Below are positions 37,001 through 45,542 of a stretch of 64,000 nucleotides of DNA, one piece after another. The notes beneath the pieces were generated by a model. That model did not search any database. It saw nothing but the letters and a program-made list of their open reading frames with translations, and was not told the origin of the DNA. The translations under genes and the position numbers were made by a program. Source of the stretch: Oceanimonas sp. GK1 (GTDB lineage Bacteria > Pseudomonadota > Gammaproteobacteria > Enterobacterales > Aeromonadaceae). The stretch is from assembly GCF_000243075.1 (NCBI RefSeq), contig NC_016745.1, forward strand, positions 2,435,001 through 2,499,000, written 5' to 3'. Position 1 is the first letter of the stretch. The number at the start of each line of letters is the position of its first letter.

Positions 37001-37633
37001 CAACTCGCCGTCGGCCTCGCCGGGCTCGCTCAGCAGCGGCCGTAGTTTGGGCAACAACGCATCCGGTGTCTGCCAGTGGTCAATCACCCAGTCGAGGGCC
37101 GCGCCCTGCAGGGGGTAGCACTGACGGCGCCAGTAATCGCGCACCACCTCGGCCAGCAGCTCACTGTGATCGGTCTGCAGGGTCTGGGTAAACAGGCTGC
37201 CACTGTCAAAGGCGTGCTCGCGCAGCATGCGCTGACACCAGCCGTGAATGGTGGACACCGCCGCCTCGTCCATCCACTGGGCGGCGATATCGAGCCGGTG
37301 GGCACAGCCGGGCCACTGCTCCGAGGGAAAGTCATCCCGCAGGGTCGCCAGCAGCTCATCGCCCTCAGCCTCGCCGCGGAATACCGCCGCCGCTTCCACC
37401 AGCCGGGCGCGAATGCGGTCTCTCAGCTCCTGAGTGGCGGCGTCGGTAAAGGTGACCACCAGGATCTCCGGCGGCAGCAGCTCTCGGGCAAAGCCCTGCT
37501 CGCCGCCATGGCCCAGCACCAGCCGCAGGTACAGCGCGGAAATGGTAAAGGTCTTGCCGGTGCCGGCACTGGCTTCAATCAGCCGGCTGCCGTGCAGGGG
37601 AAAGGTCAGCGCCAGCGGACGGGATGGGCTCAT
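34028..37633 (-). CDS. recB: RecBCD helicase-nuclease, subunit beta
   Basis: 3'-5' helicase and nuclease subunit, 1201 residues (E. coli 1180). Walker A is EASAGTGKTFTI, motif II LIDEFQDTD, and QAIYAFRGAD motif III. TIHKSKGLEYPLVF and YVALTRARHA are helicase motifs V-VI. The C-terminal nuclease domain has the VDYKSNWLG block that holds the metal-binding Asp and Lys. It overlaps recC and recD by 4 bp each, so translation is coupled along the three genes. ptrA, which separates recC and recB in E. coli, is missing here. Confidence 0.98.
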   Translation of the reverse strand: MSPSRPLALTFPLHGSRLIEASAGTGKTFTISALYLRLVLGHGGEQGFARELLPPEILVVTFTDAATQELRDRIRARLVEAAAVFRGEAEGDELLATLRDDFPSEQWPGCAHRLDIAAQWMDEAAVSTIHGWCQRMLREHAFDSGSLFTQTLQTDHSELLAEVVRDYWRRQCYPLQGAALDWVIDHWQTPDALLPKLRPLLSEPGEADGELDALLEGTLSARARRLAELKAPWPAWADELALLLDKAVADKAVDGRKLQARYYQPWLNKLRAWAGSREADLALGTGFERLTPEGLHAIWKKGEPPVHPALEAMATLPGQLAALADPAEPALRHAAAWVRRHFELEKRRRAEMGFDDMLTRLDEALAGENGPRLAEVIRQQFPVALIDEFQDTDPLQYRIFDTIYRVADNCADSGLFMIGDPKQAIYAFRGADIYTYLSARAATEGRHYSLGTNFRSSTTMVAAVNRLFERAEAHPEGAFLFRDGEHNPLPFVSVQARGRDEHWQCEGAPQPALTLWQLDTDDDQPVAGGVYLEQMAARCASHMTHLLNLGGQGRAGFAGEHGLTPVQPSDMAVLVRSFREAQAIREALAARGVRSVYLSDKDSVFESPEAGDLLHWLRACAEPEQDGKLRAALATATLGLSLSELERLNQDERHWEGRVMQFRDYRRIWQRQGVLPMVHRLLHDFALPARLLRGTEGERKLTNLLHLAELMQQAAATLDGEQALIRHLADCREGERQAADEQVLRLESDAALVRVVTIHKSKGLEYPLVFLPFICSFRESGVRGAPVQLHEGGRKRLLLNPTDEQKAQAERERLGEDLRLLYVALTRARHACWLGLADIKVGNGRASRLHDSAMGRLLGGGAVLSGPLQDWLTPLASEHTALCAAPEVTGEGWVDTQRAPSAPVWASPARPAAEHWWIASYSALLSREEAGQRFDDAAPERPEAGKSGDDELERPFVPLRPFELPSLHRFPRGPAAGTFLHGLLELVLNEGLANQPEELASQLARRCQLRGLEEWATPLADWLQGLLATPLFDGGPALQALGCFQPEMEFWLEVSRVQIPALDALVRRHILPQRERPALAPGRLNGMLKGFIDLVFEHDGRYYVVDYKSNWLGPDDADYTRAAMEDQILRHRYDLQYVLYVLALHRQLILRLPDYDYDTHMGGALYLFVRRPGAVFAHRPPRELIESLNTLFCGATEESLP

Positions 37634-40600
37634 GATGGGGTCTCCTGTGACAGCGGTTGCGGGCCATATTCCAGCAGCGGCCGGTAAAGTTGCTCGCTCC
37701 AGGCGGCAAAACGGCCATCGGCGTTCAGGGCGTCAAAGTCGGGAAACTGGCGCGCCAGGGCACCGCTCTCGGCACGCTCGCCGGCGTAATGAAAACCGTC
37801 GCCCTCATAGGTCTTGCGCGCCGCCGGCTCGGCCTTGGCCGGGTCTTTTTGCTCAAGGGCACTCATGGCGGTTTTCAGCGCCACCGGCAGCGGCGCCGTC
37901 ATGCCCGCCCGCAGGGCCTCCAGCCAGCCTTGCACGATTCCGGCCGCCTCCTTCCGCTCCAGGGGCGCACCGTGCAGGGTGACGTCTTCACCCACCAGAT
38001 AAAGAGTGAGTTCAATGCCACAGGCACAGGCCACCCCCTGGGCCACAAAGGCCCACAGCAGCCGGTGCCAGCGCAGGCTGTTGCCGCTTTGCAGATCCCC
38101 CGGCTGCAGCTCAATCAGCGCCAGTTTGTCGCCACTCTGACGCAGGCCGCCGAGCCAGCCCTCCAGGGGCAGGCCGTCATGCTCAAACGCCAGCGGCAGG
38201 GGGGAAGTCAGGGGCGTGGGCCAGGTCTGGCACAAGGCCCGATAACGGGTCAGTTGCTCCGGCAGCGCGGCCTGCACCTCGGCCCGCAGCCGCTCGCCAA
38301 ACCCCACCAGGGGCAGCCGGCCCTGGCCCTGTAATCGGGCAGCGGCCCGGGCCAGGGCCGCCTCGGGCTCGTCGGCACCGGCGGCCGCCTCCAGCAGCTC
38401 CCGCTTGATCACATAGCGCTCCAGGCCATTGAGGGCGAAGGGCTCCTCGTCCTGCTCGGCGGACGGACTGTCATCCAGCACCACCTTGAGCCGGCGGGCA
38501 AAAAAGGTGGCCACGGGTTGGCGCAAAAACTGTTGCAACTGCTCCAACGCCACGGGACCGTCGGGCTGCCAGGCCGGCAAAGGCGTCTCGACGCTGTCGG
38601 TGACTTCGGCCTGCACCCATTCCCGGGCGTAACTGAGCAAGGGACTGCCCTCGGTAAAATAGCGCCGGCTGAAGGGCTGCAGCGGGTGCTCGGTGGTGAT
38701 GGCCTCCAGCAGCTTGCCACCGTCTGCCAGCCGCCAGCCGCTCAGGTGATCCCGCAACTGGCCCACCAGGACCGAGGGCGGCCGCTCGCTGTTGTCGCGA
38801 ATGCTGCGCCCCACCCAGCTGATATAGAGCCCTTCCCGGGCCGAGAGCAGGGCCTCCAGCAGCAGGTAACGGTCGTCTTCCCGCCGGGAGCGATCCCCGG
38901 GGCGGTAATCCCCGGCCATCAGATCAAAGTCCAGCGGCGTCACGCTGCGGGGGTAGTCGCCGTCGTTCATGCCCAGCAGGCACACCCGGCGAAAGGGAAT
39001 GGCGCGCATCGGCATCAGGGTACAGAAATTGACTGCCCCGGCCAGAAAACGCTGGCTGAGCCGGCCCTGATCCACCGCCCCCAGCCAGGCTTCGCGCACC
39101 ACGGTCAGCGGCAGCGGCTCGTCCAGGTCCACCCCGGCACACAGCGCCTGCCACTGCTCCAGGGCATCGGTGAGATCGGCCACCAGCGCCTGCTCCCGCT
39201 CGCTGTCCGGTTCGAAAAACCGGGCCAGCAGCGCCAGCAACCGGGCCGACCAGTCGTCTGCCGGCACCGGCTCGGACAGCGCGTCGTGCAGGGCGTCGAT
39301 GGCCTCAAGCAGGCTCGCCAGCGGGCCTATCATGGCGGCATCGAGGCCGCCGACTTCATCATAGGGTTCAATGCCGGCCCAGGCCTCACCCGCGCCGACC
39401 GCATAGCCCAGCAGCATGCGCCGCAGGCCAAAACGCCAGGTGTTTTGCTCAAGCGCCCCGGGCAGGCCCAGCCCGGCCCGGCGGCGGGCATCCAGCCCCC
39501 AGCGTACGCCGGCACCTTCAATCCAGCGGCGCAGCACCGGCAAGTCGGCTTCATTAATGCCAAAACGCCGGCGCAGGGCGGCCACGTCCAGCAGATCCAG
39601 CACCTCGCTCACCGGCAGCCGGCTCTCGGGCAGACGCAGCAGATGCTCCAGGGCAATCAGCAGCGGCTCGCTGCCCCGGCTGCCCTGATCCGCCAGGGTA
39701 TAGGGAATAAAACGGTCGTCGTCCCGCTCATACTGGCCGAACACCGCCTGAATATGGGGCGCATACACATTGATGTCGGGCACCATGACGATGATGTCCC
39801 GAGGGCGCAGGCTGGGGTCTTCGGAAAAGCGGACCAGCAGTTGATCGTGTAGAATTTCCACTTCCCGCTGGGCGCTGTGGCCGAGGTGAAATTCCACGCT
39901 GAGCTGCGATCGGGTCAGCGGCGGCCAGTGTTCCCGACTTTCCGCCGGCGGTCGCAGATTGAGGATGTCATCCTGCAACTGGCCCAGCAAATGGCCGGTA
40001 TCGCCATCGTCAAACAGATCGATACGGCTGCCGAGGGCGTCGAAGCGCTGCCGGTAGCTGTCGGGATCGTCCAGGCTGTCGAGCAGGTTAATGTAGTCCC
40101 GGCCCTGCTTGCCCCAGGCCGCCAGCAACGGATGGGCATGCTGGTGCAGCTCCACCTCGCTTAAGCCCGGCGCCTGACCGGCCTTGCTGGCATGGCGGCG
40201 GTACTGGTGCCGTAACAAGTCCTGATCCGGCACGATGTCGCCCCAGTGATGCTGACAGGGGTTGTGTACGCACAGCAGCACCTGGCTAAAGCGGGCCATG
40301 GCCGCCAGCGCCTCCAGGGTTTGCGTCGGCAGCGAGGAAATGCCAAACACCACCACTCGGCGCGGCAGCCCGGCGGGGCGCTGTTCGCACTCACGCACAT
40401 GACGCACAAAGCGCGGGTGCACCCCGGCCCGGCTGCCGGCCAGCTCCTGCTCGCCCACGTCCGCCAGCAGGGCCCGCCACAGTGCCGGCTGCCACAAGAC
40501 CGCCTCATCCAGCGGCTGTTCGCCCCGGCGGCCGTGAAGGATCACATCCCGGCCATCGCGCCAGGCCGCCAGCCAGTCGGCCCGGTATACCTGATACTGG

Positions 40601-41043
40601 TCGAACAAGTCCGCCAGCCGCTCCGCCAGCTGGTAGCGCTTGCGGCCGTCGCCGTCGTTCTGCAAAAAGCGTTCAAGGGGGGCAAACACCGGTTCGGTGA
40701 CCAGCGCCGGCAGCAGCCGCATCAGCCGCCAGGTGAGCGGGGCCTTGTCCAGCGGCGACAGCCGGGGAATGGTGTCGCTGCCCAGCACGCCGCGGTAGCT
40801 TTGCCACAAAAAGCGCGCCGGCAGCTCCACCTGCACGGCGGCGGCAATGCCGCCACTGCGGTGCTCGGCCAGGGCCAGCTTGAGCCACTGGGCAATGCCG
40901 TTGCTCTGCACCAGTATCACTTCGTTTTCAAGCGGCTCCAGCGGGTAGCGCCGCATCCAGGTCACCGCCAGCTCGCGCAGCGCTTCCAGGTGGTTGCCGT
41001 GCACCACCATCAGGCCGGGGCTGAGCCCCTCGTTATGGTTCAT
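37630..41043 (-). CDS. recC: RecBCD helicase-nuclease, subunit gamma
   Basis: Chi-recognition subunit, 1137 codons from ATG 41041-41043, which has AAGGAA upstream; the longest frame starts 42 codons earlier in non-coding DNA. The N-terminus GLMVVHGNHLEALRELA and VQSNGIAQWLKLALAE are diagnostic, as are RDIIVMVPDINVYAPHIQAVFG and RVCLLGMNDGDYPR. The inactive helicase domains of RecC have lost the Walker motifs, as expected. It is the first gene of recC-recB-recD; the ATGA overlap couples it to recB. Confidence 0.97.
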   Translation of the reverse strand: MNHNEGLSPGLMVVHGNHLEALRELAVTWMRRYPLEPLENEVILVQSNGIAQWLKLALAEHRSGGIAAAVQVELPARFLWQSYRGVLGSDTIPRLSPLDKAPLTWRLMRLLPALVTEPVFAPLERFLQNDGDGRKRYQLAERLADLFDQYQVYRADWLAAWRDGRDVILHGRRGEQPLDEAVLWQPALWRALLADVGEQELAGSRAGVHPRFVRHVRECEQRPAGLPRRVVVFGISSLPTQTLEALAAMARFSQVLLCVHNPCQHHWGDIVPDQDLLRHQYRRHASKAGQAPGLSEVELHQHAHPLLAAWGKQGRDYINLLDSLDDPDSYRQRFDALGSRIDLFDDGDTGHLLGQLQDDILNLRPPAESREHWPPLTRSQLSVEFHLGHSAQREVEILHDQLLVRFSEDPSLRPRDIIVMVPDINVYAPHIQAVFGQYERDDDRFIPYTLADQGSRGSEPLLIALEHLLRLPESRLPVSEVLDLLDVAALRRRFGINEADLPVLRRWIEGAGVRWGLDARRRAGLGLPGALEQNTWRFGLRRMLLGYAVGAGEAWAGIEPYDEVGGLDAAMIGPLASLLEAIDALHDALSEPVPADDWSARLLALLARFFEPDSEREQALVADLTDALEQWQALCAGVDLDEPLPLTVVREAWLGAVDQGRLSQRFLAGAVNFCTLMPMRAIPFRRVCLLGMNDGDYPRSVTPLDFDLMAGDYRPGDRSRREDDRYLLLEALLSAREGLYISWVGRSIRDNSERPPSVLVGQLRDHLSGWRLADGGKLLEAITTEHPLQPFSRRYFTEGSPLLSYAREWVQAEVTDSVETPLPAWQPDGPVALEQLQQFLRQPVATFFARRLKVVLDDSPSAEQDEEPFALNGLERYVIKRELLEAAAGADEPEAALARAAARLQGQGRLPLVGFGERLRAEVQAALPEQLTRYRALCQTWPTPLTSPLPLAFEHDGLPLEGWLGGLRQSGDKLALIELQPGDLQSGNSLRWHRLLWAFVAQGVACACGIELTLYLVGEDVTLHGAPLERKEAAGIVQGWLEALRAGMTAPLPVALKTAMSALEQKDPAKAEPAARKTYEGDGFHYAGERAESGALARQFPDFDALNADGRFAAWSEQLYRPLLEYGPQPLSQETPS

Positions 41044-41198
41044 TTGGGTTCCTTTTGTCCCTGCTCTGCGCCCATCATAGTGCCGAACCGGCACGACATT
41101 AAGCGTCGCCCGCCTTGTTGGTTGAAAAGCAGACAGGGTCCGTGGCGGAGAAAGGCACAAGCGCGGCATTCATGCCGGTGGCTGATCTTCCCAGAAAG

Positions 41199-42020
41199 TT
41201 AGCCGGCATTGCTCTCGCCGCCGCCGACCATGGCCTCCACCCGGGTAAACTCCACCGGCATGGCCTGCAGGGCGGCCTTGCCCCGGGCGGTGAGATCCGA
41301 AATAAACACAAACTGCTGGCGCGGATCCATGGGATAGGCCTTGATGCGGTAACGGCTGCCCCAGGGATGATCTTCCATTACCACCACCACCGGCCGGTTG
41401 AGCTTGAGGTAGGGACTGGACAGAGCCACGTCATGCAGCACCCGGCGCACCCGGTGGGCATCGTGCTCGGGGGCCAGGTAAAAGCTCGCCACGCACATCA
41501 GGCTGGCCCCGCCGTTGTTGGCATTGCGGATCAGCGCGTTCCACAGCTTCAGGTGCGGCACCACCACCACGGTATCGTCGGGGGTGACCATTTCCAGCGC
41601 CCGCAAACCGATATGGCGCACCTCACCGTAGCAGCCGTCCACTTCTATCCAGTCGCCGGGCCGGTAGGGCCGCTCATAGGCCGCCACCACACCGGCGAAC
41701 AGGCTGCTGACATAATCCTTGAGGGCAAACCCCAGTGCCAGGCCCACGGCACCCAGAATGGCCACCATGTTGCGCAGGGAAGGCTCGATGATCAAACTGA
41801 CCACCCAGCCGATGGCCACCAGCACCACCACAATGCGCAGCGTAGGGATCAGTGCCAGCACCCAGTGCCGGCGCCGGCCATGCAACCGGTTTGCCAGCCA
41901 GGGCAGCACCAGCTGCACCAGCCAGGCCAGCACCACCCCCGCCACGATGACCAGCACCAGCTCGGTAATGATGCCGGGGGTCAGCCGGCGAAACAGCCCG
42001 GTCAGTTGTTCGGTATCCAT
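41199..42020 (-). CDS. MscS-family mechanosensitive ion channel
   Basis: 273-residue inner membrane channel of MscS size. Three transmembrane segments lie at about 15-45, 55-80 and 85-115. The pore helix and following block are ILGAVGLALGFALKDYVSSLFAG. The beta domain WIEVDGCYGEVRHIGLRAL, DDTVVVVPH and a mixed C-terminal domain follow as in MscS. It releases solutes on hypo-osmotic shock. It lies 21 bp after an unknown gene that overlaps a cation/proton antiporter, suggesting a three-gene ion-homeostasis unit. Confidence 0.92.
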   Translation of the reverse strand: MDTEQLTGLFRRLTPGIITELVLVIVAGVVLAWLVQLVLPWLANRLHGRRRHWVLALIPTLRIVVVLVAIGWVVSLIIEPSLRNMVAILGAVGLALGFALKDYVSSLFAGVVAAYERPYRPGDWIEVDGCYGEVRHIGLRALEMVTPDDTVVVVPHLKLWNALIRNANNGGASLMCVASFYLAPEHDAHRVRRVLHDVALSSPYLKLNRPVVVVMEDHPWGSRYRIKAYPMDPRQQFVFISDLTARGKAALQAMPVEFTRVEAMVGGGESNAG

Positions 42021-42041
42021 CGCTCCTCCGTGCCCGCCCCG

Positions 42042-43022
42042 TTAAAAATCGTCCAGGCAGTGATCCCGCCCGGCCAGAAACTCCCGCACGGCCGGGTAGG
42101 CTGCCGGGCGGACGCGCCAGCAGGCGCCTCGCAGCTCCACCTGACCGCAGTACTCCAGCCGCTGCAAACAGGCCGCCAGCCGGGCGCCCCCCAGCATGGG
42201 CAACACCTGCTGCAAGGGCCCCGACGCCAGGCCGTCGTGCAACAGCAGCGCATAGAGCACAAAGGCGGTGGTGTCGTCGGCCTCCGCCGGCAGCTCGGGC
42301 CGGCCACCATTGTCGCCGTGCTCCGCCGCCCACAGCGCCAGGGCCACGCCGGCGTTGCCCCGGGCATCGGCGGCGAGGGCCGTCAGTTGCCGGGTAGAGC
42401 CCCTGATCCCCAGCGTGCCCAGCAGTGCCGGTGTCACCGGCGCAAAACAATGAGGGTGCGGCAGCACCAGTTCAAAGGCCTGGATGATAAAGCGATGGGT
42501 CCAGCTGTTGCTCACCACCAGACCCGGGCCAAATTCCCCTTCCAGCAGCCGGACCAGCAGGGCCCGCAGAAAGCGCAGGCCCGCGGGGGTGCGCAACAGG
42601 CACCGGGCCAGCGAGTCCATCAACCAGGGACCGTGCACCCCCTGGCGGCGCCACCAGCCGGCCACATCGGCGGTGGCCAGCTCCTGCTCATCAGGGGGGG
42701 CCAGCCGGGGCCAGCGCCGTTCACCGGCCCAGTCCCGGGCGATGTGGGCGGTGCCGCTAAAGGGAGGGTCCAGCAAAAAGCGGACCCCGGGGCCGGTGTC
42801 CGGCCAGTCTTCGGCCCAGCGGGTCAGGGCCGCCACCGCCGGCCGACGATCGAAATTGTCATGAGTCGGCGCTCCTCCCTCAAACCCGCTGTCGGCCTCG
42901 TCTCCCCGGCCCAGCAACCTGCCCAGCCGGCGCAGCCCCCGGCGTACACGGCTGCTGGCCGGGGACGCCGGACTCTCGAATGAGGCAGCCTCTATCAGTT
43001 GCCAGCCGTCGTTGTCACCCAT
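42042..43022 (-). CDS. Unrecognised protein between antiporter and MscS genes
   Basis: 326-residue soluble protein; start ATG 43020-43022, 8 bp inside the upstream antiporter gene. No signal peptide or membrane segment is visible. The composition is rich in Leu, Ala, Trp and Arg. Blocks that may be conserved include FLLDPPFSGTAHIARDW, LVVSNSWTHRFIIQAFELVLP and FAPVTPALLGTLG, and several His and Cys lie in the middle (LPHPHCFAP). The C-terminal third looks helical and ends RDHCLDDF. I do not recognise a family. Overlap with the antiporter and the 21-bp gap to MscS imply translational coupling and a related role. Confidence 0.7.
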   Translation of the reverse strand: MGDNDGWQLIEAASFESPASPASSRVRRGLRRLGRLLGRGDEADSGFEGGAPTHDNFDRRPAVAALTRWAEDWPDTGPGVRFLLDPPFSGTAHIARDWAGERRWPRLAPPDEQELATADVAGWWRRQGVHGPWLMDSLARCLLRTPAGLRFLRALLVRLLEGEFGPGLVVSNSWTHRFIIQAFELVLPHPHCFAPVTPALLGTLGIRGSTRQLTALAADARGNAGVALALWAAEHGDNGGRPELPAEADDTTAFVLYALLLHDGLASGPLQQVLPMLGGARLAACLQRLEYCGQVELRGACWRVRPAAYPAVREFLAGRDHCLDDF

Positions 43023-44217
43023 GCAGTATCCTCCTGACCAGTACCGGTCCCACCAGCTCGAAAATAAGGGTGGAGCTGACCACCGCCGGCAGCAACAGGC
43101 TTCGGTAGTGGGGCATCTGCTCTGCCGCCAGCAGTGCCATGCCAATGGCCATGCCGGCCTGGGGCGTCAGCGCCAGCCCCAGGCCGGCCGGTAGCCGGGT
43201 CCGGCGCGCCGGCGACGCCAGCCGAAGGCCGAGCCAGCCCCCCAGCCACCGTCCAATCAGGCGCAGCCCCACATAGGCAAGGGTAAGCCAGAGGGCATCA
43301 TTCAGCCGGTAAAGATCGATCATGGCGCCGGAAAGCACGAAGAAAAACACCAGAAAGGGCCACTCGATCTGTTCAATGGCCCGAAACGAGCGGGTATGGT
43401 GGGCGGAGAAATTGGCAATCACGGTGCCGGTGGTCATGGCCGCCAGCAGCGGCGATACGCCAAGCCCGGCAGAGCAGCCGGCCAGCAGCAGGATCAGGGC
43501 GATGGCCTCGGCTTGAGTGGGTTCACCCGGCGCCAGTCGCCCCGTCAGCCAGGCGGCGGGCACCCCGATCAGCCCCCCCAGCACCACGGCACCGCCCAGC
43601 TCCCACAGGGCATGCAACAAGGCCAGCTCTCCCTCCCCCGACAACAGCCAGCCCAACACCGCCATGGCCAGGCCAAACACCAGAATGCCCCAGCCGTCGT
43701 CGATGGCCACAATGCCCAGCAGCAGCCGGGCCACCAGCCGGGTATCGTGACTGTGGCGCACGGTCTCGCGTACCGCCGCCGGATCGGTGGCCACCGAAAT
43801 CGCCGCCAGGGCAATGGCCAACGCCAGCGGAAAGCCCAGCAGCCAGAGCCCAACCCCCACCACCAGCACACTGCACAGCACCACGGTCAGGGAAATCACG
43901 GTGATCAGCCAGCCGGTGCGCCGCAACCGCGCCACCGTCAGCTCGCTGCCCAGCAAAAAGGCCACCATCACCAGTGCCAGCTCGATAAGGGGCTCGGCCA
44001 GACCATTGATGGGCTGACCACCGGGGCCCCCCAGCCAGAGCTGATAGACGGCGGCAATGGCCACACCCAGCAACACCAGCAGCGATACCCGGGGCAACCG
44101 GGTGCGCGCCGCCAGCACATCGCAGGCAATACTGAGGGCCAGTATGCCTCCCAGCAGGATCATGTTGAGGGCAACGGAATGGCCGCCCGGTGGCCCGGCA
44201 ACGAGTTGAGAAACAAC
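43015..44217 (-). CDS. Cation/proton antiporter (monovalent CPA type)
   Basis: Membrane protein of about 400 residues with roughly 12-13 hydrophobic segments. LLGSELTVARLRRTGW and SVATDPAAVRETVRHS are typical of Na+/H+ exchanger cores, the Asp of ATDPAA being the likely ion-binding residue. IAIDDGWGILVFGLAMAV adds a second acidic pair in a transmembrane segment. The start is uncertain: TTG 44217 has a very strong AGGGAGGGGG in front, while ATG 44163 and ATG 44247 are alternatives. It lacks a C-terminal regulatory domain; the following gene overlaps it by 8 bp and might supply one. It probably works in pH or Na+ homeostasis. Confidence 0.85.
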   Translation of the reverse strand, partial: VVSQLVAGPPGGHSVALNMILLGGILALSIACDVLAARTRLPRVSLLVLLGVAIAAVYQLWLGGPGGQPINGLAEPLIELALVMVAFLLGSELTVARLRRTGWLITVISLTVVLCSVLVVGVGLWLLGFPLALAIALAAISVATDPAAVRETVRHSHDTRLVARLLLGIVAIDDGWGILVFGLAMAVLGWLLSGEGELALLHALWELGGAVVLGGLIGVPAAWLTGRLAPGEPTQAEAIALILLLAGCSAGLGVSPLLAAMTTGTVIANFSAHHTRSFRAIEQIEWPFLVFFFVLSGAMIDLYRLNDALWLTLAYVGLRLIGRWLGGWLGLRLASPARRTRLPAGLGLALTPQAGMAIGMALLAAEQMPHYRSLLLPAVVSSTLIFELVGPVLVRRILHG

Positions 44218-44271
44218 CAAGGCAGCCCCCCTCCCTGTGACATGCACCGGCCGGTGCCGATGATGGCGGCA

Positions 44272-44487
44272 TCAGATCCCGGGCGGGTCGTCGGCGGGCT
44301 CGCCCCGGTCGCATTTTTTGCACTCCAGCACCCTGCCCCGCATGGCCGAGCGCCCCGCCGCCGTCACCACCCAGGGGCGGTTGACAAAGGGCGGCTGATG
44401 ACGCACATGCTGGTGGTGGCCGCAGGCCAGCCGGGCCACCCAGTGGCCCTCTTCATCCTGATGAAACCCGACCATGGCCTGTTTCAC
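44272..44487 (-). CDS. DUF3565 protein, putative zinc-binding
   Basis: 71-residue protein. The blocks MVGFHQDEEGHWVARLACGHHQHVRH, PPFVNRPWV and LECKKCDRGE are typical of DUF3565. The Cys and His of ACGHHQHVRH and the CKKC pair would make a zinc site. Function is unknown. It follows the DUF3087 gene by 3 bp and is probably co-transcribed with it. Confidence 0.88.
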   Translation of the reverse strand: MKQAMVGFHQDEEGHWVARLACGHHQHVRHQPPFVNRPWVVTAAGRSAMRGRVLECKKCDRGEPADDPPGI

Positions 44488-44490
44488 GAC

Positions 44491-44997
44491 TTAAAACCGG
44501 TCGAGCATGGACTCGTCATAGTCGTCGGCATTCAGGGTCACGCCGTGTTGCGCGGCCAGATTGTCGAGCTCGGTCTGCTTGACGGCCAGTTCATCCATCA
44601 CGATGGTGTTGTCGTCCAGCTGCCACAGCTGGCGTGAGCCGGCGTAGCAGAATTGCAACACCTGCATGGCAGTGGCATCCCCTTCGTTGGCCGCGGCCTC
44701 TACCTGGCGGCGCTTGCGGCTGATCTTGTTCAACCGCTGTTTCAGCTCCCACACATACACCACCTCGGTCATAAAGGGATGGCGGCGCAACCGGCTGAGC
44801 CCGGCGCCCACCAGCAGGGCAGCCAGCACCACGCCGAGCAGATTCCAGTGAAAGTGGCTGCCGTCGGCATCGGGAAAAAAGGCAATCAGCAGTTGGGCAA
44901 TGCCCAGACTGAGCACCGCCAGGGCCAGGGCCGAGCCGATAAATACTCGGTTGAGATGACGGCGATAACGGCGTTTGTCGATGTCTTTGAGTTTCAT
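44491..44997 (-). CDS. DUF3087 membrane protein
   Basis: 168 residues from ATG 44995-44997 (MKLKDIDKRRYRRHLNRVF), chosen over an ATG 11 codons upstream because the sequence then begins as DUF3087 proteins do and CAGGTGG lies in front. Two transmembrane helices lie at about 20-40 and 50-70, and the remainder is a cytoplasmic helical domain (HPFMTEVVYVWELKQRLNKI). Function is unknown. Confidence 0.88.
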   Translation of the reverse strand: MKLKDIDKRRYRRHLNRVFIGSALALAVLSLGIAQLLIAFFPDADGSHFHWNLLGVVLAALLVGAGLSRLRRHPFMTEVVYVWELKQRLNKISRKRRQVEAAANEGDATAMQVLQFCYAGSRQLWQLDDNTIVMDELAVKQTELDNLAAQHGVTLNADDYDESMLDRF

Positions 44998-45068
44998 AAC
45001 CACCTGAAAGAATTTAAAAAACAGCCGCATTATAGTCGCGGCCGTTCCTTCTTCCCATCCCCGTTCGC

Positions 45069-45461
45069 TCAGCGCCGCCCTTGCAGGCGATCCAGGCTCC
45101 AGCTGCCGCCCCCGGCAAACACCAGGTAAAAGAACACAAAGCAGAACATGATGGCCAGCTCGCCACCGTTGTTCAGCGGCCAGAAGTTCTGGGGATGATG
45201 GACGATAAAATAGGCAAAGGCCATCAACCCCGACAGCACAAAGGCCACGGGCCGGGTGAAGAGCCCCACCAGCAGCAGGGCACCGCCAAACAGCTCCAGC
45301 ACCCCGGCCACGCCAAGCAGCGAGAACAGCTCAAACTCGCCCCGGGCCGGGGCCGGAAAGCCCAGTATTTTCTGCCCGCCATGCTGCATGAACAAAAAGG
45401 CCGACACCATTCGCACCAGGCTCAGCACCCGCGGCCGCCAGGCATTCAGAACGTTCTCCAT
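45069..45461 (-). CDS. DoxX family membrane protein
   Basis: 130 residues with four transmembrane helices. The family pattern is clear: LVRMVSAFLFMQHGGQKILGF, LELFGGALLLVGLFTRPVAF and NGGELAIMFCFVFFYLVFAG. Many DoxX relatives are quinone-related or of unknown function. It stands alone between the DUF3087 gene and the IucA/IucC-like gene. Confidence 0.9.
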   Translation of the reverse strand: MENVLNAWRPRVLSLVRMVSAFLFMQHGGQKILGFPAPARGEFELFSLLGVAGVLELFGGALLLVGLFTRPVAFVLSGLMAFAYFIVHHPQNFWPLNNGGELAIMFCFVFFYLVFAGGGSWSLDRLQGRR

Positions 45462-45542
45462 CCGTTTTCTCCTTCATGTGAACCCCAGTTTCAATACAAG
45501 TGCCTTTAACAACCGGACGCAAGCCAGAATGCAGCGCCAGGG

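Noticed and set aside
41115..42983. 622-codon open frame antisense to the MscS and unknown genes
   Set aside because: Extremely His/Gln/Pro-rich and opposite a clear MscS channel; no ribosome-binding site.
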